This document shows, piece by piece, positions 35,765 through 48,580 of a DNA stretch of 64,000 nucleotides. The notes beneath the pieces were generated by a model. That model was not told the DNA's origin and made no database searches. It saw only the letters and a program-made list of their open reading frames with translations. The translations under genes were made by a program, and so were the position numbers. Within the stretch, counting starts at the first letter, position 1. Every line of letters begins with the position of its first letter. Source of the DNA: Dendrolimus kikuchii (taxonomy: Eukaryota > Arthropoda > Insecta > Lepidoptera > Lasiocampidae); the NCBI GenBank assembly GCA_019925095.2, contig CM034398.1, forward strand, positions 10,369,001 through 10,433,000, read 5' to 3'.

Positions 35765-36360
35765 ATTTCAAAAAGGAGGAGATTCTCAATTCGTATTTTT
35801 TGTATGTTCGTTACTCGAATTCTTCGTCAATTGTGGACCGATTTTCAAAAGTTTTCTTTTAATAGAAAAATTATACTCCCGAATTGGTCCCGTCGTCACT
35901 ATGTCAGGATCTGATGGGTGGATTCCAAAGAATTGAAGAAACTCACGAAAATTGTTAGCCAACTTCTTCGTAACACGATATCTCCGTCAATTGTAAGCCA
36001 ATTTTGAAATTGTTACCTTTACTCGTAAGTGTATACTCCCGAGGCGGTTCGGTCATCAAGTCAGGATCTGATTAGTGGATCCCAGAAAAATCGTGAGTTA
36101 GCCTTATTAAAAAACGCGGAGAGCCTAGATTTTTCCAAAAAAAGCATGTACTTATACGTATCCTAGTATTGCACATTCTGCAAGCGCTTAATTTTTTTGT
36201 CGGCATGATACGTGATTTCTCTGTCAATTCCACAATTGAGGGAGAAATCGCGTAACATATCGATTTTCAAATTGTTTTTTAACTCCCAAGATGGTCCCAA
36301 AGTCACCAAGTCAGGATCTGATTAGTCTATCACAAGGAAATTGAGAGCAACCCTTGTTGA
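35765..36360. repeat. Repeat family H, tandem-like copy
   Basis: Three diverged units. Each has an ACTCCC(G/A)A... word, then a TCA.GT..TC motif, then CAGGATCTGAT and a GTGGAT/TCTATC box. They are near 35875-35935, 36040-36095 and 36285-36345. It starts with AAAAGGAGGAGATTCTCAAT, the usual family edge. Confidence 0.55.
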
Positions 36361-36557
36361 AGAGCATATATACCAAAGAGAGAGATGTGCAAATTCGTAT
36401 ATGCGTACCAGTCGTACAATTTCTACAGGTGCTTAATATATTCATTCTAAAACTACTGAAGTATTTGCGCAACTAAAAAAGTAACAAACACATTTTTATT
36501 TAAAGACAAATCTGACTTTTAACACCTAAAACAAAAAATAAATATTTAACCAACTTC

Positions 36558-36672
36558 TTTCTACAACATTTAGAAGTCGGTGTCAAGAAAAACAAAAAAA
36601 AAATAGTTTTTGTAAAGTTGTTGTTGTTCTTTTATGTTTTACTTGACAACGACTTCTAGATGTTGTAGAAAC
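36558..36672. repeat. Fold-back repeat
   Basis: Arms reading CTACAACATTTAGAAGTCGG and onward pair with the sequence ending AGATGTTGTAG, about 27 bp with two mismatches, around a loop of roughly 50 bases. The core ACATxTxGAAGTCGGTG also forms the inner arms of the fold-back at 59803-60716. Confidence 0.6.
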
Positions 36673-37044
36673 AAGGGGGTTAACTAATTATTTTTTGGTT
36701 TTTAGTGCGAAGTCGGTTTTGTTTTTGTTAGAAAAATGGGTTAAACTATTCAAACTACGACTATTTTTAATCTACATGACCGAAGCCGCTGGCAACAACT
36801 ATGATAGTTATTATTATTTAGATGTAAAAGTAAATTTGTATGAATGTTTGTTTAATTGCTAAATTTGTTTTTTAGAGCAGTTGCATATTAAAGTGGTATT
36901 TATTCAAATTAGAATCACTTCACTTCAGTCGCTATTACGTATAAAATTTAGTTCATGTTTTAGTTGATTATTATACGAGTACTAGAGTTTACCCCGCGGC
37001 GGCGCCGCGTGTCAATCTCTAGAGCGTAGTTAATACAGATTACA

Positions 37045-37640
37045 TTGTATTGTCTCCTGCTTCTGCAAGCACGTCATGTTTGCGAAGGAGGAGGCGGAGC
37101 GGGAGCGTGAGCGGACCTCCTTGCTCCGCTCCCGCCAAAGGAGGACACGTCGGCGCCGGAGGGCTTATATCGATCTTCGGCCGCCGTAAGCGGGCGGCGC
37201 GGGTGGGGCCCCTTGTGGTATAGGGGTTCTCACTCACCTGCACATGTCGTCGAGATGAGAGCGCGAGTGTTCCGCGCGAGCTCATTTCTCTTCCCGTGGG
37301 GCGCGTCACAAATCGCCCCACGCTTGGAATAGACCTAGTCGATACCGGGGGATAAAAGAAGTCCCTCGGCAATGAAAGAGGCCTGTGCATGAGGCCCACG
37401 CCTGCCAGGGCACGCGGAGCCGGGAATCCCATTTACCCGTAGACCTGGTATAAGGCGCAAGACGGAACACCCAGGGGTTTTAGTGGGTATCCTTAACTGG
37501 GGAGTGGCAATAGCGTGGCACCAATTCTGACTGGGCACGCTAGTGCCACCCCCGATTTGGCAATCCCACACACGGGTTGCGAATTATCCTCCCAGGCTCC
37601 TGTGCCTGTCGCGACTTAGTCCTCAAACGGATTTCCACTG
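37045..37640 (+). mobile_element. 5'-truncated R1-clade LINE (ORF2 end plus 3' UTR)
   Basis: About 43 codons of ORF2 survive (37061-37189): FCKHVMFAKEEAERERERTS then an arginine-rich tail and TAA. This matches the family's FCEDVMxxKExAERERE ending. A 450-bp GC-rich 3' UTR follows, with GGTTTTAGTGGGTATCC near 37475. The minus-strand ORFs over it are artefacts of GC content. I could not define the target-site duplication. Confidence 0.8.
37061..37189 (+). pseudogene. LINE ORF2 C-terminal remnant (R1 clade)
   Basis: The frame FCKHVMFAKEEAERERERTS is followed by many Arg residues and ends YIDLRPP at the stop 37187-37189. The glutamate/arginine pattern after a CCHC-like FC...H is typical of R1-type ORF2 ends. 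The catalytic RT region is absent. Confidence 0.75.
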
Positions 37641-38132
37641 GCCATAAAAAATGTTTTATTGTATAAAATGTTTGTGTTGTATTTGCCCCCGGAAGATTCA
37701 CTTCATTTTATATCGCAAACTATCCCATATCCCGGCATGAAAATCATTTATGTCCATTATTGGTATAAAAACTACATTTAAACAAAATTAAAGTTTAGAC
37801 TTGTAGTTTTTCGGTGAAAGCTTAACAGATAGACAGACCGAGTTACTATCACTTTTTTTATAGATGATGAATATTTATATCTATAAACTTGAGAAATGGT
37901 TGGTGCCCCAAACAAACTTTTATACCCTATTTCAACCCGTTCTAGTTTTATTTGTCAATCCCCTGTTTATCTATTTGTAAAGTACATAAATGACAAATAA
38001 CAAAACCTATATCCCTACTCTCTAGCATAACCTTAACATCTATCCCTTTTTCCGGGACACAAAGTTATATTAATCCTAGACAGTGAACTTACATATTATA
38101 TCGAATATCAGCCATAACTGACCAATAGTTTT

Positions 38133-38477
38133 TCTGTACATACATACATACTTAACTTCACGCCGGTTCCCTTGCGGGGTAGGCACGAACAACAGAGCGC
38201 CATTTAGGCTTATTCTTACACACCTCACTTGCTTCTTTGATATTCATAACTCTTGTCATGCACGCTCGTTTTTCTGTGAAAGCATAAAAGCCAAACAGAT
38301 ATTATATATATATAGCGAGAGGTGGGTATGGAAGAGAGCCTTAAGAACAGACAAGCGTGCATGACAAGAGCTATGAATGTCAAAGAAGCAAGTGAGGTGT
38401 GTAAGAATAAGCCCGAATGGCGCTCTGTTGTTCGTGCCTACCCCGCAAGGGAACTGGCGTGAAGTTATGCATGTATG

Positions 38478-38482
<5 letters not shown>
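38133..38482. repeat. Two LINE family X 3' ends in head-to-head inversion
   Basis: 38133-38275 is a minus-oriented X 3' end (ACATACATAC tail at its left). 38325-38482 is a plus-oriented one (TATG tail at its right). About 135 bp pair as an inverted repeat around a centre of about 50 bp holding a short TA run. The plus copy extends farther into the coding part. Confidence 0.75.

Positions 38483-38530
<48 letters not shown>
38482..38530. repeat. TA microsatellite grown from the LINE X tail
   Basis: The TATG repeat of the plus X copy grades into (TA)n. Confidence 0.85.
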
Positions 38531-38533
<3 letters not shown>

Positions 38534-38565
38534 CACAAAATAATAGATATATATGTAGGTAATAC

Positions 38566-38655
38566 ATGCCTTTTAGTCACTTCTTTTTTGGGGGCACGCT
38601 AATTCTCTAAAATTGTAAGTCAATAATTGTTTTATTGTTGTTCCATTTTTTTCAA
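38566..38655. repeat. Repeat family G, copy 2
   Basis: Matches 27083-27175: CACTTCTTTTTTGGGGGCAC and TTGTAAGTCAATAATTG. Confidence 0.55.
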
Positions 38656-39228
38656 ATTACACATATTACAAATCTAAAACAATGCACATAAAAATAGTGT
38701 TATATGTCCTAAATACAATACTATGATATTAATTGAAAAAATTCATCATAAAAATAATTTTAATTACTATTTAAACAATAATCAATAAGATATATAACAC
38801 ATTGGCTTTATGACGTCATAACGCAGTAAACCCGTACCATGGACCTCTATGACCCGTACAACATGAAGAAAGATGGCGTTTTGTTTGATGACAAAAAGTG
38901 CTCCAGTTGATTTGACGGTCAAATACTCCATCGTTTTGTTAGTAATTTACATTTAAAATACAATACCTACTACTTCTTACGATAAAAATATAACAATTTA
39001 TTTCAAGGTGTAATTATTTTTTATTTATAGATGTAGATGTCAACCTAAGGAAAATTCGCAGAAATAAAACACTCCTTGAGCTACTTACTTACAGTAATTT
39101 AAAAAAAATAACCATTTGTCCCACGTTGTCAAAAAGAAGAAAGTGGTCGCGTGTGAGTCCAACTTGCGGATCACAGTTATAAATTTACATACAGAAATAA
39201 ATGACCAAATAAAATACATTTATCAGAA

Positions 39229-39303
<75 letters not shown>

Positions 39304-40151
39304 GTCGAGTACAGCAAACGTTATCAGTAGGTAAACTATGTATTGTAAAAGGAGTAGATAAAAGGTAGTGTAAACTATATCATTTCTTCCAACACCATTG
39401 TTTTAAATCAAATTATTAACTCGATAAATCGCCGACAATGGTAGAATTTACCTTATATAACAAAGGTGTGATTTCTACTTTCTCAATAGACATATATATA
39501 CCTAATTTTTTTTTAAATAAATTACATTTACATTAAATAAGAACATATTTGATATCTGTAAAAAAAACCCGTTATTTAATACCTCACTCTCTGCTTTTAA
39601 ATTGTAGCTTCTCTATCGGACATATTTTTCAAAAAATAAGATTTTAAACAACCCATTGAATTGTATATGTGGTCAATGATTCCTTTTTAATTTTAAATAA
39701 CTGAACTGAACGAAAGCTTTTACATTCCGTTTACTGAGACGTACGTACGACGCCTGGTGAACTGACGACTTGCGTAAAGTCACCATAGGCGCTGGTTGAG
39801 GAAAGCTTAGAACCAATATCTATGGAGCAAAGGCAAGGCGTTCAACAATAGACGGTGATTGGCTGATGTCGACGACGGACGAAAGCTTTCTTTCAGATAT
39901 TCTTTTAAAGCATTAGCAAAAATGATATGTACAGTTATTTACAACGTAGGCAGACAGTTACCAAACGGTCTAAATGTTGAATCACATTTGATAATAATGT
40001 GAATTTTTTGCGCATGCGTTCTATGTACATTAGTAACAATGGCCACATTCATATTTGAAGTTCTATGACTACGAGTACCGCTGCAAGCACAATTATTGCA
40101 AAGTAACGTTATAACGACAACTTCACATGTCTAAATCAGTTCATAAGAAAA
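38656..40151. other. Intergenic DNA with TA microsatellite
   Basis: A (TA)n of about 34 units lies at 39233-39301. The 39740-39890 stretch is GC-richer with no recognised protein. Nothing else is seen. Confidence 0.5.
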
Positions 40152-40356
40152 ACTATATAAATAAAAATGAATCGTAGTAATGTATATATGCGCATAACTT
40201 GAGAGCGAATATACCGATTTTGATGATTTTTTTTTGTGTGTGTTTGATTGGGTCTCCGGGTGGTTTAGATTTACAATTGGAACCGGTAGTTGGCGCTGAG
40301 ATCGGGTCCTTGATTTTTATTTTTTCAGAGTAAAACAACGTCTGGCGAGGCCGTTA
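40152..40356. repeat. Decayed Helitron-like repeat, family K copy 2
   Basis: Contains AATGAATCGTAGTAATG, ATTGGAACCGGTAGTTGGCG and ACAACGTCTGGCG, ending GTTAGT. This parallels 31684-31971 and the 3' end of the Helitron at 12776. Confidence 0.5.
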
Positions 40357-40808
40357 GTTTTAAATAATGGAAAATAAAAGTGAAAATTCTTACTTTAATC
40401 AAAATTCGAAAAGTACATGAAAATGATGATACTCTAATGTTTATATTTCAAAAATTATTGAACGGATCTTGTTCAAAATAAGGGATTATATGCAGTTGAG
40501 TTTTAAGTTTAGAGTATTTTCGATCGAAATACTTTTTTTATTGCCAAATTACAAACTTTCATGTACGTAACCTTCACGGAATCCTTCTTTATGCGTGAAA
40601 TGATACGCACTTAGTCAACTTTTAATTTTGTCAGCAGAGTGAATATTGTTAACCGGAAACAATCATTATAATTTTTTTTGGTAACGTGGACGTAATTTAT
40701 TTTATTAAGTTATTTATGTAACTTTTTTTTTGACTTTTTGAAATATTAATATCATTTGGAATCGTTGCATCAATTACAAGGGTCTTTCGTTAAAGCGTTT
40801 TTTACTGT

Positions 40809-41000
40809 AACAGCTGCGCCCGCGGTTTCACCCGCGTGGTAATGGAAAATCGTTATATTTTGGATAATTCACACTTTATCTTTATAACTTATAACCTATG
40901 TGTTATTCTCATGTGTAAGCTATATTATTGTAAAATTTCAACAAAATCCATTCAGTAGTTTTTGCGTAAAAAGTAACCAACATACATCTATTTTAACAAA
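40809..41000. repeat. Interspersed repeat family J
   Basis: Starts GCTGCGCCCGCGGTTTCACC and contains TATGTGTTATTCTCATGTGT and ATCCATTCAGTAGTTTTTGC, words I recognise from a common lepidopteran repeat. It is a single copy here. Confidence 0.45.
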
Positions 41001-42400
41001 CTTTAAACAAATTTATAGATATATTGAGGATCGGCAGTGATCTCTGAGTAGTATTTGTAGTTATTTAATAAAGCTTATTAAGGATATAAAACATTAAATA
41101 ACCTTAATATTACACGATTACAAGACCGACGGGAGAGAATAAAAGAACAAAAGAAGAAGAGAAAATTAGGGTCATTAAATCCAAATATAATTAATCCACA
41201 ATATTTGCTGCGAAAGGTACCGTACCAAGATACAACTTCATTTTAACAATTACACAACGCTGCTTTATAGAGCCTTTCTTTAAATCACGGTCGTGTAATC
41301 GAGAAAAAAGTCTTTAGCTAAGCTACGCCCACTCTCTGTACTGGGTCTCTAAATCAATGTACTATGTAGTGTCTAACTAGTGTTATTAAATATAAAAAAA
41401 CAGTTCCGACATTAAGTATTGATTATGAACAGATTAAATGCATGTTTATTGCAACATTTGCAACTGAATAGGAAGTCATGGATCAATATATCATTCATTT
41501 ATTAAAGTAGGACTGGAGACCAGTGAATTGTAGGACGCTGAACGAGGAAATAGCAACTTATTACAAGTTTATAAATTGATACATTAGGTCGGTGTCTGCT
41601 AAGACTGAAGGCTGTCAGAGAATGGAAGCTGAATCATAGTACTGTATAGATTACTAGGGTATATCTTGAAATATGTGTTGGGTGTAGTCTAGTAGTAAAA
41701 AGCAGACCGCAAGAAGCAAAATGTCAAAAGCATTACTGTGAAAGCATATTTTTTATTGAATAATTTTACCTTTTAAATAGCATATTTTACCACTATATGA
41801 CCTGATTACCTGTATTTCATTGGTCTTAGTGTTATGAGAAAATTTTTTGGTCTTTCAGTGACTTTAAACCACTGTGTTCATGTTATAATAGTATTTTTTT
41901 ATTATCCTATAAATAATAAAATTATTTTGTTTGGATATTGTTTTTTCATCGCAGCCTTGGAAATTTAGTTTCTATGTAGGCATGTACTGTCAATTACAGT
42001 GATGGATATAATATTTGCGATTATGTTTATTAACGGCGGAGGGCCTAGGATGATTTTCGTAGGGTTCAGCCTACTTTCTCGTTTAGGTGAATGGACCGTA
42101 TAACTGTCACGCTTTTTCAAGTCATATTGTCATAGGCAGGTTTTGCATATCGATGATCTTGATTTAAGTATAAATTTTTCTGAAGATACTTTTGTTCAAT
42201 GCTAGTACATCATAGTTTTAACAATGTACACCTTATGCATACATAGTATTCAAACCAACATTCTTGGACCAAGACGCGGGCGCTATAGGCATGAAGTTAA
42301 GCTAACAAAACTGCCAAAAGTCAAAATGATAATCTTTTCTTTACATAGTATAAAACAATAAATATATAAAAAACCTAATTCAGTTTTTGTGTAAATAAAA
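41001..42400. other. Intergenic AT-rich DNA
   Basis: No gene or repeat recognised on either strand. Confidence 0.45.
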
Positions 42401-42465
42401 TAGAGCTCCTTCCTCCCTAGGAAGGAGTTCAATTTTCTTAGGTTCCCTAACCTAAGAAAACTCTA
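42401..42465. repeat. Three-way-junction palindrome
   Basis: An outer stem TAGAG/CTCTA (42401-42405 and 42461-42465) encloses two perfect hairpins. The first has 9-bp stems CTCCTTCCT/AGGAAGGAG (42406-42427). The second has 12-bp stems TTTTCTTAGGTT/AACCTAAGAAAA (42433-42460). Both loops are CCCT. The upstream flank resembles 43300-43345, so it may be the end of a repeat. Confidence 0.7.
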
Positions 42466-45400
42466 GATTTTATATATTAATAAAGTCTAATTACTTAGAA
42501 AACAAAGGAATAGTAAGAAAATTAAACGTTGATTCATATAATAAACAAAATATACACTTATACTTTTTTTATAAATATTTCTTATCAGTTCATCGGCATT
42601 ACAAAGTCGTGGGAGAAGGAAATAAGTAGTTAAAAACTTATTATTTTTTCAATTCAGTTCATCATAAAGCGAGCGACTTTCGTAATTCGACCTTACTTTT
42701 GTACCGCATAAACAAATTATCTTCCCGTACACAATACATTTATTTAATTATTGTATATAAGCCGGCGATCATGCCGTATTATTTGGTAGTTCCGCTCAAC
42801 GTTGCGTTACATCCACACGTTACACGTTTGCTAATTGGTCGCAAAATTCATCGTAAGACTTATTTACCACGACGTAAATACGTTCAGTTTAATAAATGAT
42901 CATTGATAATGTGGAAACAGTCCTATCCTGCGTTCACATATATAACATCGCGTAACTTAAATTAAGGACGAAAAGACCGTATCTTTATACCCAAAATATT
43001 TATTTACATTATTAAATATTTATATTATTAACTTATGCATGTGAATTCTTTATGTACTTTAGACAGTTTAGATTTAATTTATTTAGTAGTAGGTAGTTTA
43101 GACAACCATCGCTGTAATTCAATAACAAATACTTTGTCGTGTTGGCCACATGTCACTCATTACGTATTAGGTACGTCAAATCAGGTTAGCTGCGACTTTC
43201 CTTTATGTTTTGCTGTGCAGTTGTCTACGCTATATTGACTTCGTTTCTTTTTAATTGTACCGAATGCAACAAAAAACTTAAGTATTGAAGGTTTATATAT
43301 ATAAAACACCTAATTAATTTCATTTTGTACGTAACATAGAGCTACTGTACTACCTACCTACCGAGGGCTTTTCACTTTTGTTATTATCATATGTTTATTC
43401 ATTTCCAAATTTTTTACATTCTTAGAAATCTTGTATACAATATGTATATTAATTTATTTAAAAACACTATAAAAACATTTTTTATTAAAAAATACATAAT
43501 ATAAAGTATTCTTTTACCAAAAAACATTAAAAATACAATATTTGATTTGTTGCGTTTCAGTTGTGTCGCATAACCTAAATGGGGCGTATCTACGTCTTTA
43601 CAAATGACCAAAACAATCTTACGGAAAAACTAAGATTCGTGTAACCAGTGGTTGTAAAGCAACGTTGAACGGTTCAGCTGAATGTTACAGGTGATAATGA
43701 CAATAAAAATTCAAAGTGAATGATCTTATATTTTACTCGTAATCTAATAACGATTAATTAACCTTAATTGCTGTGGAATTAATTTCTTGTTTCATTCCAT
43801 TCAGTGCAAATAAAGTTTGAGTAATTAATTTTATTTTAATTGTGGTAAAAATTTCACACTAATATACAACTCTGGGATGTTTGTTTTCATATTTATATGT
43901 TTGTTTGTTACTCGGTCCCGAGGTGTGTATATACTTCGTACTTCCGCAATCTTGCAGGCTATGAGTGCACTAAAACGAGACGTAGTTTTTTGTAGAAAAT
44001 CGTATGAAGATCGAGATTCGTTACAAGCATGGAAAAAAAATAGAAGGAATTATAATGCTAGTGTTTTAATATATTGCCCTCGTACTTAGTTCTACCATCT
44101 CCTACGTGGCATCACGGGTATCAATTCATCATTATTTTGTGAAGGCACAAAAAATTTATTATACATATGTATAGCAGGTCTACGGGTGTATTGTAGTGGT
44201 TTAAATTATACGAATTGTAATTTAAATCACACGTATAACGACATTATATAAGTAAATATATAATATCTGCCATGCATGTCCAAACTGGATTAGCAAATTT
44301 CATACATCGATACACTTGATGTGTATGTAGGTTTTCTTACATTTTTTCACCGTTGCACGTCTTAATTATAAAAAAATATACAAATTAGACCAGAACTGCA
44401 AAAAAGGCCGTATACTTCCTGCCACGATTAGAACCTACTTCATTGGAACATAATACGGCTTTGAAATCACGGAACTACCACAACTTAACTTTAATTAATA
44501 ATATTACATTTTACTGATGAAAAATGGCATGGCGCTTTCAGAAATCTGTGGGGATCCTCTTATTTATCTCCGCCACTGTGTCAGTTGCCATCTTTAGAAT
44601 ACAATAGGTACCTTTTTTGTTTGTGGTATTAAATTATACAGGGAGTTTTTATCGTTGTTAAATTCATTCGTGTATATAGAGCAATGTCTCATTGTTTGCA
44701 AAATAAAAAAAACATGAAAGTCAAACCTGTTGCATTTTATTTCCGTATATACATGCAAAATGTATTTTATTAAGTGATATTTAATAATAATAAGGCGTAA
44801 ATCGGTAACTCAAAGATCAATGTGAAAATTATTGATTCTTAGGCTTGCCATGGAAATAGGCGAGAATGCTAAAGGCTCAGCTGGGATAATGTTACAGTTA
44901 TAGGCAACTTCACGCAGATGTGGCGATGAGTGTGATGCGACATTGTTTTTAATTGTTAATAACGTTACATATTTACAGATATGTATAAACAGTAATGTGG
45001 GTATTCGTTACGGCGTTAATTTTAATTTTATAAATAAGTCGCATTTGGCCACAGTCAATAACTAACATTATCGCAGGTGTGGCGTCAGCATAATAAAGAG
45101 AATTACCTCATTAAAGATGTATACTTAACTTTAAACATACTTTTAATTCTAGATTACCAAATGGCAATCAATACATTCTAGTCTCATTTTATTGCCATGT
45201 TATTATTGTTTTTTTTGTTATGTCAAATAAGTTAAAAACTGAAAGTCTTAATTAAGTTTATAAGGTGACTTAGTTATTAAAGGAAGTTATTATTATTAGT
45301 AAACATATTTTTTAAATTATGTCCAATTATGATACAAACGAAAATAATACATATAAATTTGCTGTTGTTCAGAGAAAACCGCATCGAAATCAGCCCAGTA

Positions 45401-45900
45401 GTTTTTACGTTAGTCCCGAACGAACAAACAGACAAGAATAAAAAAAATACATCGTGTTGTTAATCGTTTAATAGTATAAACTTCTAACATGGTTCCAGTA
45501 AAGCTAACTATATCTATGCATAGCGTTACTGCAACCAAAGTTAGCTGAGAGAGTATTATTATCTATCGGAAGTATCTTTGGTTCCCGAGACTATATGGCG
45601 TTGTGATGAAACACCCAGATAGTTTAGTTGGTAGGTCCGAGCATGCTTTTGATAATCCAACACTACGTTACTGTTATCCCTGGACGGTCACGTGTCCATG
45701 ACAAATTACACCTCGTTAAAAAAAGACAGTATTACTATACTATTAGTTTTAAATTGAAGAAACTTGTTTGAAGTTTAGAAATAGTACTTAATTATGTTTG
45801 ATAATTAATTCGTCGCGGTTTATTGTTAAAATAGACCAGAGATTTTTTTTGTCGTCAGAAATTAAGAAAGTATTGACAAGTCACAACAAAGTTAAATTAG
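42466..45900. other. Intergenic AT-rich DNA
   Basis: Short open frames occur but none resembles a protein. A family D end lies at about 45375-45430 (AACCGCATCGAAATCAGCCC and AGTAGTTTTTACG). Confidence 0.45.
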
Positions 45901-45906
45901 ACTTAC

Positions 45907-46177
45907 GTTTAGACAAAAGTAACTGCCAACCCGTTAACATTTTTATTGTTTTCTTAAATACAGCATCAATTTAAAATCACTTTGTTTTAATGAATGTTTT
46001 TACTGGATCTTTTTATTTACGAAACTATCCATAGGAACCATTTATCACAAACGCGAGAATTTATTGTAAAAAGCGCGAAATATCCGCTTGCGCCGCGCGT
46101 CGCTGCACGTACTCGTCATGCGCCCGACCAGCACAGCCTACAATTAGGCGCCCGCGCACTTGCTTCGCCTCTTTATA
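45907..46177 (-). promoter_or_regulatory. Candidate remote promoter and first exon of the SLC17-like gene (weak)
   Basis: On the minus strand a TATAAAG (46177-46171) lies in a short GC-rich island within AT-rich DNA. About 220 bp downstream an ATG opens MLTGWQLLLSK, ending one base into a codon at a GTAAGT donor. The exon at 22282 needs exactly that phase. Against it are a 23.6-kb intron, upstream ATGs in the leader and no clear initiator. This is inference only. Confidence 0.25.
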
Positions 46178-46179
46178 CC

Positions 46180-48580
46180 GTTCACCATCCGCAAAACCTA
46201 TATCAACATCTAAAACTGTTTCATTCGAAGTACAAACTCTTCAGCATTATCAATCTTAAATCACTTCAGTCGCGTGATATAGGTATTTTACAATAATTAT
46301 TTGTAACTTTAATTAAAGTTGGGACTCCACATAACACAGTCTGAAAACATATAACTTTAGCCTATAAGTATGTTTTGGTCTTTTTGCTAAAGCGTTGTCG
46401 TTTATAATCTATTGCAATTCATTTAATGAACCCAGATTAGCGTTTTTAATAATTGATACTACTCTAAATTAGTTAAATAAATTTTATCTTCTAACATGAG
46501 TTTAACTCTCTCTTCGTAATATATTATCATTGATTTATTTATAATGCGTAGTTTGTGCATTTAATAGATTTTTAAAGCAAAAATATAGTAAGTAAAATGG
46601 AGGTATATATTAGATACATTACAATAATACATACTTAACCATTTGTATTTAAGAGGACATCAATGAAGATGCTATTGCTTAATTGCGAAAGACCGAATGA
46701 GCTTGAACTCTACGGTTTGTATTATATTTGGAGAGTCGGAATGAACTACATAACTGCGTTAATGATTTCAAAAAATATCCATATACCACAAACGATTTAT
46801 GATAAATACTTCCGGTTTTGATCGCAATACATGGCGCCGCTTTCCGAAATTAATAAACCTGTCCGGATTTATGTAATCGGTCAAGTTCATATCGTACGTG
46901 AGCTGAATTATAGTGTCTGTCAAACCTATGCACGGATCGTATTGTTATGTAAATATGCGTAGAGTGCAAGTTTTATTGATCAATGGTAATGCAAAATATG
47001 TTCTCGACAAAACCGAATACTCTTGATTAGTCGGGAACACGGTCCATTTTGATACGATTGATTTCTTTCATAAAACTTCATCGTATGTACTGTTACTGAT
47101 TGACTTTGAGGTGCCCACTTTTAGGCTAAATCGTGTCACGTAACAATTTTTACTGTGAGATGACGAAAATAAAAGAGGTTTTGACGACTAGAGACTTTAT
47201 TTTGAATATGTTGTAGACTTAAGAATTCTAACCGTTTTACTTAAATTTAACTGAGTTATTAAACTACGTAGTAAAAGTCAATTTAATTCCAAGATAAATT
47301 CTTTTAAAATTACATACTTGTAGGTCATGTTTTACCGCCGCTATTAAAGTGATTTTAGTTGTTATTTATGTAGAGGAAGTAGAAGAAAGCGCACCAAAAT
47401 CTCCACCAATAGGATCTTTAGTTGCATTGCTTGGTCTTTAATTGTATGATAATAATAATGATTAAATATTCAGATAAATGAAAATAGGTTTTGTAACCAA
47501 CAGGATATAAGACTTTAGATTCTGGAAATTAGTTTGTAATCTACAAGCTTCTAAAGATAAAACTGACACACGAGATCAAGTAAACACTTTCACAATAATT
47601 TGTTAATCTAAACATTAAGAATTATTAAGTCACATAATTATGTCCTTGTTTTTATTAAGAGCATTAAATTATATAGGAAGTGCAGGCACATATAAGAGTG
47701 ATTAATGGAACTCTAGATGCAAATTACGTAAAGATTAAGTAACTGACTATATGTTTTGTATCGGTAGAAATTACAACAACTTATAATTGACATAATAGAT
47801 GCTGATGTTTTCGACCAAGATAAAACTTCGATCATTTCAGATTTAGAAGTACCACTTTTAAATCGTTGCAATAACTAGTATTTATTTATTGGAAGATTAT
47901 GGTGCTTAAAAGTGAACTTTCGTTCAAGTACGTTGCAAAAATCTCCCTTAGCTTTATAAAACTTTAATAGAAACCGGGTGCAATGACGTGCTAATTATTC
48001 TCGCTAAATGTGTTTATTTTATTACAAATCCTGCTATAAAAATAATTGAATATGAATTTTTTGACCATAAGACTATAATATATACCTATAGCTGACTCGG
48101 ATGCCTATCAGAACAACTTCTAAAAAGCACATGAAATATTGTGATATAGACCATTGGATCAATCACAACATTGGATATCGGTTGCTTCCAATGACAGGAG
48201 TAGAGGTGATTTGTCAAATAAAAATCAAAGCTTTTATAACGAGCACATAAAGGAAAAACGTTGTTAGAAAAAACATTTTTTTGTTATCATCTTGCCTTAA
48301 CGTGTGCTTTATTTTTAAATAATTTAATGGCTTTTTATTTTTTCTCTATTAAAAACGTTATAATATTACTTTTCATGCGACTTGGAGTAAACCTGCCGTA
48401 AACTTCAGCTATCTAAACAAATGAACTTAGTTTTCTAAATAAATAAAAATATCTACTATATTCATCACCTTTACCCGAAAAGAATACTTGGCCTTATATG
48501 TATGTATACAAAATTTCATGATTATTGGTCAATATAACTTTGCGCGTATATTTTTGGTTAGCCCTCGGAAACTATAATAT
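46180..48580. other. Intergenic AT-rich DNA
   Basis: No gene, RNA or repeat recognised. Confidence 0.45.

Noticed and set aside
37040..37571. Minus-strand frames of 130 and 78 codons
   Set aside because: They are antisense to a truncated LINE whose plus-strand frame gives a recognised ORF2 ending.
45994..46296. 100-codon plus-strand frame
   Set aside because: No recognisable protein features. Much of it is a short GC-rich island more simply explained as regulatory or repeat DNA.
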